From the IMG/VR virus record IMGVR_UViG_3300010885_044361, positions 1 through 38,512 of that record: 38,512 nt of DNA; one strand, written 5' to 3'. This DNA is from a virus. The notes under the pieces are model-generated. The model made no database searches. It was not told the DNA's origin and saw nothing but the letters and a program-made list of their open reading frames with translations. Shown here one piece after another: positions 1 to 5,719 of the stretch (the first letter of the stretch is position 1; each line of letters begins with the position of its first letter). A program made the translations under genes and the position numbers.

Positions 1-54
1 GCATAACCTACCATCTCCTCAGGACACAGAAATACATCTGCATCATTGACTGAT

Positions 55-495
55 TTATTCTTTTATTACTAAATTTTTAACAGAATTTTTTCCTAATCTA
101 AGCTGTATAATACCATTGTAGTTGTCTTCTCTCAATAGTACATTTTCTTTGAACTGGTAATAGGCTTCCATATAATTAGTTTCGCCGCGACTATTACATA
201 GATGTATAATAGTGCGAACAAACTTATCTTTACCTAATTTCTCTATATCCGCTGCCAGTCTTGGGCTTGATCCCCAATATTCTTTCCAATCGGTTTCGAT
301 AGTTTCTTTACGCTTGTTTTTTTTGCCCTTTAAGGGCGGTCTTTTCTTAATGGTTTTGAAATATTTACGACCAACATAATCATAACCGTTAACAGTATTG
401 GTTATTCTATATATAAACCCGTAGTAGTCATTGATATTTTCAGAATTAAAAACAGTTTCGTTATAAATCCAGGGATAATCATATGACATACTCAT
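55..495 (-). CDS. GIY-YIG endonuclease, SegE-like
   Basis: This 146-aa protein is a probable GIY-YIG nuclease of the kind scattered through T4-like phages (Seg family), which nick or cut DNA and often act as free-standing homing endonucleases. Near residue 26 the sequence shows GFIYRITN, then YVGRKYF about 12 residues on, which are the two strands of the GIY-YIG core with the arginine after the second motif. A later glutamate in NYMEAYYQF fits the metal-binding Glu. A basic stretch rich in Lys/Arg separates the two halves. It lies 31 bases downstream of the gp46 frame on the same strand and ends in TAA. The start ATG has no clear Shine-Dalgarno sequence; a second ATG two codons later is equally possible. 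Family is fairly sure; homing activity is inference. Confidence 0.8.
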   Translation of the reverse strand: MSMSYDYPWIYNETVFNSENINDYYGFIYRITNTVNGYDYVGRKYFKTIKKRPPLKGKKNKRKETIETDWKEYWGSSPRLAADIEKLGKDKFVRTIIHLCNSRGETNYMEAYYQFKENVLLREDNYNGIIQLRLGKNSVKNLVIKE

Positions 496-526
496 AGTTA
501 GTTAGAGTAGTCGTGGGGTGGAAAAT

Positions 527-1885
527 TTATACCAAATCTACATCAGTACCGTAAGAAGTAAAGCCGTTTTCCTTAGTTACAGTCATTACATTGTTTACTC
601 TACCTGCTAATTCATCTTTGTGTGATACTAGCCAAATTGATTTGTTGTGTTCACGACTCATTTTTTTAAGAATCCCCAATGAGTTTTCAACACCACTAGA
701 ATCCATACCCGAATCAATTAATTCATCAATGAACAATAAATTAATAGGCTCGTAAAAACTTTCATATACATCACGGAATGCCCAGCTCAGGCTTAAAATT
801 AATCGATTGCGCTCACCTCTACTTAAATTATCAAAATCTAATTCTCTGCCAAGCTCAGTAATTTCAACAGTAAGATCATTAAGGAAAGTAACAGTATGTG
901 GTAGCCCAATTCTATCAAGGTATTGGCTTAGCCTTGAATTTAAATAATTTAAGTTTTGATCAATTATTCGTTTACGTATAAATGAATCTTTATTAGTTAA
1001 GAGTTTTAATAAAAAATCCTGATGGTCCCTTGTTCGAACCAACGCATTCATATTATTATAGTTTATGTCTGCTAATGCAGTCTTAATCATTTCATCAATC
1101 TGTTCGCTATAAGGATCTTGTTCTAAATGCTTTGCGGCTAGTTGTGCTTCTGTGCTAGTAATAAGTCCTTTGTGTTCAAATGCATCACTCTCTTTACTAT
1201 AATAAGTCATTGGCTTTTTATCAATTTCTCCCAATGACACTCTAGCAGTCTGAAGCTGGTCGAGCTGAGTTTTATATATGCCTTGCTGTACTTCAGCATC
1301 ACGCAACTTATTTTCTTTAACAGCTAATAGTTCAGCATTTTTATCATCGTGTAATTCTTGGCCACACGTATTACATTTATGACTACGTAATAATGCGATA
1401 TCACTGGTAAGGTTAGCAACATCATTGACTTCTCTGGATAGGTCCTGTTTACATCGCAATATAGCAGAGTCAATGTCATTGATATCTTTAATTTGTTGAA
1501 GGTATTTTGTTAATGCAGTGTGTAATAAAAGTTCTTGTTCAATATCAAGTTTTTTTAATTCAGATAACGCTAAATCAAGTTGATTAATATCTTCTAAGTG
1601 TTTAGTGCCCCATAACAATTGTCTGCGCTTTAGCGCCTCAATTTGCTCTTTAATACGTTCATTGGCATCCTGTATTGCTTTAATATTAAACTCTTCCTGC
1701 TGTATAGAATCTTTTGTATTCTTTAATTGTTCTTTAAGTTTTTCTGCTTTCTCACTTAGTAAAGTAATTCCTAATAATTGCTCGATAATTGCTCTCTGAT
1801 CATTGGCCTTTAGATTAAGAAATGGCTCAGTGTAAGTATTTAACGCCACAATATGTTTGAACATTTCGTGACTCATTCCTAACAT
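527..1885 (-). CDS. 46: gp46 recombination nuclease ATPase, C-terminal part
   Basis: This is the larger piece of the Rad50/SMC-like ATPase of the gp46-gp47 nuclease, which resects DNA ends for recombination-dependent replication. From the first ATG it is 452 aa. After the region around FKHIVALNTYTEPF comes a long coiled-coil, a zinc-hook CNTC near residue 170, a second coiled-coil, the ABC signature LSRGERNRL near residue 355, a Walker B segment LLFIDELID and the histidine switch region WLVSHKDEL. The P-loop is missing from this piece because it lies upstream in the same frame, beyond a TAG at 1922-1924. The frame is open back to that codon, so residues GDSRETQAEIER precede the listed ATG. 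If the TAG is read through, the whole protein is 589 aa, close to T4 gp46 (560 aa). Re-initiation at 1885 is possible but no good ribosome site is visible. Confidence 0.9.
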   Translation of the reverse strand: MLGMSHEMFKHIVALNTYTEPFLNLKANDQRAIIEQLLGITLLSEKAEKLKEQLKNTKDSIQQEEFNIKAIQDANERIKEQIEALKRRQLLWGTKHLEDINQLDLALSELKKLDIEQELLLHTALTKYLQQIKDINDIDSAILRCKQDLSREVNDVANLTSDIALLRSHKCNTCGQELHDDKNAELLAVKENKLRDAEVQQGIYKTQLDQLQTARVSLGEIDKKPMTYYSKESDAFEHKGLITSTEAQLAAKHLEQDPYSEQIDEMIKTALADINYNNMNALVRTRDHQDFLLKLLTNKDSFIRKRIIDQNLNYLNSRLSQYLDRIGLPHTVTFLNDLTVEITELGRELDFDNLSRGERNRLILSLSWAFRDVYESFYEPINLLFIDELIDSGMDSSGVENSLGILKKMSREHNKSIWLVSHKDELAGRVNNVMTVTKENGFTSYGTDVDLV

Positions 1886-1921
1886 ACGTTCTATTTCAGC
1901 TTGGGTTTCTCTACTGTCACC

Positions 1922-1924
1922 CTA
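1922..1924 (-). other. In-frame amber codon inside gp46
   Basis: The coding-strand codons read GAT GAG GCC TAG GGT GAC AGT, so DEA-stop-GDS. Codon phase is the same on both sides (2296 to 527 is an exact multiple of three). A single C-to-T change from CAG (Gln) would create it. Flanking sequence on both sides looks like normal conserved gp46. The stop is followed by G, a context often seen at leaky amber codons; that it leaks here is inference. Confidence 0.9.
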
Positions 1925-2296
1925 GGCCTCATCAGTAATTTCTTGCTCTTCGTCTCCTACAAAAAATTTCATTGTGTTAGGCTTTCTGCCACGCTCAATT
2001 TTATAAGATTGATTATTATATTCAAACTCACAGGTAACTAACATACCTTTGCTATTAGTTTTGTTAATTAAATTATCACGTTTGATATTGGTTAGCGCCT
2101 GCCCGTACAATGCATATGATAAGGCATTAATAATAGTAGTTTTGCCTGTTCCGTTACGTGCTCCACTATCATCACCGCCAAGATCAATATTAATACCCAA
2201 TACTAATGTTAGGTCGGATCGATCAAAATTAATAGCCTGAGTCGCATTGCCCACGCTCATAAAATTTTTCACTGTGAGGGTTTTTATTTTAAACAA
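1922..2296 (-). CDS. 46: gp46 recombination nuclease ATPase, N-terminal part ending at in-frame TAG
   Basis: These 124 aa are the N-terminal ATPase half of gp46. The Walker A loop GARNGTGKTT covers residues 45-54 and is intact. The segment continues through KIERGRKPNTMKFFV, a typical lobe I region, and ends at DEA before TAG. The next codons in the same frame continue the protein, so this is one gene with a nonsense codon, not a frameshift. The start is a TTG one base after the gp47 stop, which implies translational coupling; no ATG is available nearby that keeps the conserved N terminus. Alone this piece could not hydrolyse ATP because signature and Walker B lie in the second piece. Either the locus is broken (or has a base error) or the amber is suppressed. 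Confidence 0.88.
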   Translation of the reverse strand: MFKIKTLTVKNFMSVGNATQAINFDRSDLTLVLGINIDLGGDDSGARNGTGKTTIINALSYALYGQALTNIKRDNLINKTNSKGMLVTCEFEYNNQSYKIERGRKPNTMKFFVGDEEQEITDEA

Positions 2297-2297
2297 A

Positions 2298-3314
2298 TTA
2301 TAGATGCCTGTATATATCTAATAATAAATTTGGATCATATTGCTCACTATTAATATTAGTTAATTGATTAGTCACAATAGTATCAACACTTTCAAATGTA
2401 ATATTGCCAACTGCAACATTTTGATTTAGGTCTACATTTTTAATTGGAATTAATGTTAGTTCACGAAGTTTGTATGTGTCAACAAATGTTTCTCTAATAT
2501 AACTAGCCTCTTCGTAACTAATATCAACATCAATATTAATTCTGGTATGCATGCCCGGCAGTAATAATTTTTCTGGTGTACCTAATGCGTCACTTAAATT
2601 ATATACGCGATATCTAGGTTGGTCTGGCCAGGAATAAAAAACAGGAGCGTTCCCCCACTCTAATATCATCATACCACGGTCATCATCACCAGCATCAGCA
2701 TAATTGTGTGGAAATACATTGCCAACGTAGGTAATGTTTTTGTGTACTTGGCGTTTATGGAAGTGTCCTGAAAATACCGATTCGACTCCTCTAAAATCCT
2801 CTCGCTGTATTTCTCCAGTGTCAGGCATAGCAACCATAGCATTCATATAAAAATGTGGTAATTCAAAGTGACCAAACATATATTTTGCATTAATTTTTGG
2901 TATTTTCTTATGATCATCACCAACTAACCAAGGAACAATACTTACATCACCTTCTTGATAGAAATCGTTAATAATCTCAATATTTGGTATATGTCGGGCC
3001 CACTCTGCTGATTGTATATCACGCTTGTCGCGATAATATAAATCGTGATTTCCCGGAATAAAGAACACACGATCAAACGACTTTCCTAACGTTTCTAGTG
3101 CGCGAAGACTATAGTTTAGCGTGACAATATTAATGGCTGCCCGATTATTATGCCAATCACCCATCATAATACAGGTGTCACATCCTTCTTCTTTGGCTTT
3201 CTCTACAAACCAATTAATAAAATTTGAACAATCTTCGTTATGTAGAAGACTGTTAGATTTTAATCCAAAATGAATGTCTGTGAGAATTGCTGCTTTTTTA
3301 AATAAATTTGCCAT
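2298..3314 (-). CDS. 47: gp47 recombination nuclease subunit (Mre11-like)
   Basis: This 338-aa protein is the metallophosphoesterase nuclease partner of gp46, matching T4 gp47 (339 aa) in length. The metal-binding motifs are in order: DIH at residues 13-15, GDWH at 52-55, GNHD at 88-91, a histidine in FGHFELPHF near 150, and GHFH near 190. The C-terminal part is expected to contact the gp46 coiled-coil base. It lies 52 bases downstream of gp55, and its stop is one base before the gp46 start. No Shine-Dalgarno precedes the ATG; instead a TATAAT ends five bases before it, so the transcript from that box could be leaderless. Identification is strong. Confidence 0.92.
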   Translation of the reverse strand: MANLFKKAAILTDIHFGLKSNSLLHNEDCSNFINWFVEKAKEEGCDTCIMMGDWHNNRAAINIVTLNYSLRALETLGKSFDRVFFIPGNHDLYYRDKRDIQSAEWARHIPNIEIINDFYQEGDVSIVPWLVGDDHKKIPKINAKYMFGHFELPHFYMNAMVAMPDTGEIQREDFRGVESVFSGHFHKRQVHKNITYVGNVFPHNYADAGDDDRGMMILEWGNAPVFYSWPDQPRYRVYNLSDALGTPEKLLLPGMHTRINIDVDISYEEASYIRETFVDTYKLRELTLIPIKNVDLNQNVAVGNITFESVDTIVTNQLTNINSEQYDPNLLLDIYRHL

Positions 3315-3347
3315 ATATTATTATAACAACTTATAGTTACTAAAGTC
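3315..3347 (-). promoter_or_regulatory. Candidate promoter of gp47, possibly leaderless
   Basis: On the minus strand TATAAT lies at 3325-3320, five bases before the gp47 ATG. A TAGACT about 18 bases further upstream matches four of six positions of a sigma70 -35 box. Transcription would start at about the A of the start codon. No ribosome site is seen. The same TGTTATAATAA string stands at the same distance before the gene at 31134. Confidence 0.4.
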
Positions 3348-3366
3348 TAATATTTTGACAACATTA

Positions 3367-4287
3367 TTAAACATTACTCTCCGGAGACACAGCATCATTG
3401 GGTGATATTATAGTTACTTTTCCAGATGACCTAGGATCATTGGGATTAACACCAGAATTCTGCCTGGTCCAACTTGGATTTAATCCATTCATCTCTAAAA
3501 TATCGTCACGAATATTCTGCATCTTCTTCTCAATGTTTAATACACGAGTAAAGCTGTTTGTAATTGCAGCAGTGTAATACGCAAATGGGTTTGAACTTTT
3601 ACTTTCATCAAACTGTAGTCCAATTTGGCTTAATTGTAATAATGCCTGCCCACGCATTTCTTCATTATATGTATATCCTCGCCAGTTAGATCTAGTAGCA
3701 TAGCGTTCACATAATTTAATAAACATGTGTGCTAATTTTGGAGTCATTGCGCCGTGGTCCTTGCTAAAATGACCACTATCTAAATCACCTTCCCAATGGC
3801 TTTTACCTACTAGGTAAAGTGTTTCGGCATCTTCTTTAAGTTTATAATGTTGAAATGGAGGAAAATTAACCTTCTGATGAACCTCGTCCGATATACCATA
3901 GTCTTCTTCTTCACGGTCATCATCAGTGACATCGTCAAATATTTCTTCTAATTTAGCACGTTGTTTTATCTGAGCCTTTGTTGGCTTTTTCGGAACCATT
4001 GGAATATGATCCCAAGTCATTAATCTAAATACAAGATCAGTTATAGGTATTTGACTTGGTTTTAATACTACCCCTGTTTCTCTTTTATGTCTATCTATCT
4101 TAGCTTCACGTGCTTCTTTAATCCGGGCTTTATTAACTTTAGATAAGTCTGCAACAATAGCATCGTATTGACTATCTGTTGTTCGGTCAATGAACGCACA
4201 GTATGTTGTTTTGCTTTTATGAATTTCTTTTAATATGTCTCTATTATTTAAATAATTTACTTTTTTAGTTGAAGGGATGAGTGACAC
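3367..4287 (-). CDS. 55: gp55-like late transcription sigma factor
   Basis: This 306-aa protein resembles gp55, the T4-type sigma factor that brings host RNA polymerase to late promoters. The conserved block is in the C-terminal half (about 200-275): a helical stretch GYTYNEEMRGQALLQL, then SNPFAYYTAAITNSFTRVLN followed by a basic, helical segment, which is the sigma region 2-like part seen in phage gp55 proteins. It is longer than T4 gp55 (185 aa) because of an N-terminal extension of about 150 residues, including an acidic run near residues 118-130. The start is GTG, chosen because AGGAG lies seven bases upstream. The gene stands first in the minus-strand group and is divergent from the structural genes it should switch on. 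Confidence 0.85.
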   Translation of the reverse strand: MSLIPSTKKVNYLNNRDILKEIHKSKTTYCAFIDRTTDSQYDAIVADLSKVNKARIKEAREAKIDRHKRETGVVLKPSQIPITDLVFRLMTWDHIPMVPKKPTKAQIKQRAKLEEIFDDVTDDDREEEDYGISDEVHQKVNFPPFQHYKLKEDAETLYLVGKSHWEGDLDSGHFSKDHGAMTPKLAHMFIKLCERYATRSNWRGYTYNEEMRGQALLQLSQIGLQFDESKSSNPFAYYTAAITNSFTRVLNIEKKMQNIRDDILEMNGLNPSWTRQNSGVNPNDPRSSGKVTIISPNDAVSPESNV

Positions 4288-4294
4288 TGATGTT

Positions 4295-4299
4295 CTCCT
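4295..4299 (-). promoter_or_regulatory. Ribosome binding site AGGAG of gp55
   Basis: A perfect AGGAG on the minus strand sits seven bases before the GTG at 4287. It decides the non-ATG start for gp55; it is among the strongest ribosome sites in the window. Confidence 0.75.
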
Positions 4300-4310
4300 G
4301 TATACAATTA

Positions 4311-4338
4311 ATTATACAATGTATTAGCCAGAGAGCAA
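4311..4338 (-). promoter_or_regulatory. Sigma70-like promoter of gp55
   Basis: On the minus strand TTGCTC (4338-4333) and a perfect TATAAT (4316-4311) are separated by 16 bases. Expected transcription start near 4304 gives a short leader that contains the AGGAG site. This would let unmodified host polymerase make gp55. Only the -10 box is a full match. Confidence 0.5.
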
Positions 4339-4383
4339 CTATTTTGGTTACTAACATCTATTAACTAGGGTGTTAATTTTTTA

Positions 4384-4391
4384 GGTAAATA
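4384..4391 (+). promoter_or_regulatory. Late promoter-like box GGTAAATA
   Basis: GGTAAATA lies 32 bases before the first structural gene at 4424. T4 late promoters have TATAAATA about ten bases before the start of transcription; six of the eight bases agree here (TAAATA). GGTAAATA recurs at 27955-27962 and GATAAATA twice before 28683. Confidence 0.45.
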
Positions 4392-4423
4392 TTATAAAGA
4401 ATATTCATAACATTGGAAAACTT

Positions 4424-5410
4424 ATGGCCACAATAGATAACCCGGTTCCTATAGAAGAACCTGTAGCCGTCTCTACATTAGAAGACATCCCTATTATCCT
4501 AGAAGAACCTTTAAATTCAGGACCAGTGGCTGTCTCACAAAATCCAAATAGCCCGTACGGTACATACGAAGACGGGCCTGTTATCCCTGATATTTTAAAT
4601 TCAGGATCTGAGATATCACTTGGAACAATACCCAAGGTTGAGGTAGTGGCACAAAGACTGGGTCGAGCCACCGGAGATGATTGGCGTGTTAGATTAAGAT
4701 TAGGCCCACAAAGTGAAGTATTGTATGCCGGCGCTGACCCTGGGATATTAAGTCCGTTAATAGAAACAGACGGAGTAATATTTCCGTATACGCCAACAGT
4801 GCAGGTCAATCATAGAGCAAATTATGCTAAAACGGATTTAGTCCATAGCAACTATCCGGCGTATTTTTACAGTGGTAGTGAAATTTCAGATATTCAGATA
4901 AATGCAAAATTCACAGCGCAAAGTACTAGTGAGGCAGACTACCTTCAGGCAGTTATGCACTTTTTTAAATGTACCACAAAAATGTTTTATGGTCAAGACG
5001 GTGTTAAGAATGGAACGCCACCGCCATTGGTTTATTTGTCAGGGTTTGGCCCGGATCAATTCAATGAACATAGTTGCGTTGTTAACTCATTTAACTATAC
5101 GTTACCTGACGGTGTTAATTACATTAGAACTTCGCCTGGTGGATCCATAACATCAGCTGTTGCAAGACCTAAATTAGTAGGATATCAAACACCCTTACAA
5201 CGATTGTTTAGTATAGGCACAACTAAAGGTGCAGAACAGACATATATGGGAGCAAATACAAATCTTGGCAATGAAGAAAGTTCATACGTCCCTACAGTAA
5301 TTGAATTAACATTGACATTAATTCCAATAGTAAATAGATATAAACAAAGTAATGAATTTAGTCTTGAGAAATATGCCAGCGGTGCTGGATTAAGAAGAGG
5401 AATATGGTAA
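4424..5410 (+). CDS. Baseplate tail-tube cap protein, gp48-like
   Basis: This 328-aa protein is probably a baseplate component at the top of the hub that starts tail-tube assembly (gp48/gp54 role). The first 60 residues are Pro/Glu/Ser-rich and look disordered. The folded part begins near VVAQRLGRATGDDWRVRLRL and contains FPYTPTVQVNHRANY, a stretch with MHFFKCTTKMFYG, and a C-terminal segment VIELTLTLIPIVNRY followed by a short tail, a pattern seen in tube-like proteins. The position immediately before gp53 and the hub genes supports gp48, since these genes cluster in marine T4-like phages. A GGA three bases into a weak ribosome site precedes the ATG. It overlaps gp53 by seven bases. Assignment to gp48 rather than gp54 rests mainly on position. 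Confidence 0.55.
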   Translation: MATIDNPVPIEEPVAVSTLEDIPIILEEPLNSGPVAVSQNPNSPYGTYEDGPVIPDILNSGSEISLGTIPKVEVVAQRLGRATGDDWRVRLRLGPQSEVLYAGADPGILSPLIETDGVIFPYTPTVQVNHRANYAKTDLVHSNYPAYFYSGSEISDIQINAKFTAQSTSEADYLQAVMHFFKCTTKMFYGQDGVKNGTPPPLVYLSGFGPDQFNEHSCVVNSFNYTLPDGVNYIRTSPGGSITSAVARPKLVGYQTPLQRLFSIGTTKGAEQTYMGANTNLGNEESSYVPTVIELTLTLIPIVNRYKQSNEFSLEKYASGAGLRRGIW

Positions 5411-5718
5411 TGGTCACTTCAGTTAAATATTCTGCAGCAAGTCCTTATTTTACTACAGAAATATCAGATAATTTTTTAGATATTATGAATACTCGCAGAA
5501 TTCCTAAGCTCTCTAGCGATCAGATTATTACTATCAATGAAACATATCAATATAGGCCAGATATGTTGGCTCATGACTTATATGACAATCCTGGACTTTG
5601 GTGGGTGTTTGCTATAAGAAACCCAAATACATTAATTGACCCAATTTATGATTTTAAAACAGGCATAAAAATATATCTTCCAAAAATATCTACGTTAAAG
5701 GCCGCATTAGGAATCTAA
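5404..5718 (+). CDS. 53: Baseplate wedge protein gp53-like
   Basis: This 104-aa protein matches the gp53 family, small LysM-like proteins that link baseplate wedges in contractile tails. The typical pattern is present: a Tyr-rich YQYRPDMLAHDLYDN, then GLWWVFAIRNPN, then DPIYDFKTGIKIYLP near the C terminus, where the last strand completes the LysM-like fold. T4 gp53 is 196 aa, so this is the short form common in other phages. It overlaps the previous gene; either ATG 5404 or ATG 5410 (which overlaps the stop as TAATG) may be used, and AGAGG at 5396-5400 is better spaced for the second. It is followed after one base by the hub gene. Confidence 0.8.
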   Translation: MVMVTSVKYSAASPYFTTEISDNFLDIMNTRRIPKLSSDQIITINETYQYRPDMLAHDLYDNPGLWWVFAIRNPNTLIDPIYDFKTGIKIYLPKISTLKAALGI

Positions 5719-5719
5719 T

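Noticed and set aside
1-54. Possible start of another minus-strand gene after the GIY-YIG gene
   Set aside because: Only about 50 bases remain; an ATG with GAGGAG directly adjoining is seen at the edge but the reading frame is too short to support.
1025-1045. GTTCGAAC-like string suggesting a tRNA T-arm
   Set aside because: It falls in gp46 coding sequence and no acceptor or anticodon stems surround it.
4405-4809. Minus-strand open frame (134 codons) over the start of the gp48-like gene
   Set aside because: Composition is a mirror of the Pro/Glu-rich sense tail; it would cross the late promoter region and has no recognisable domain.
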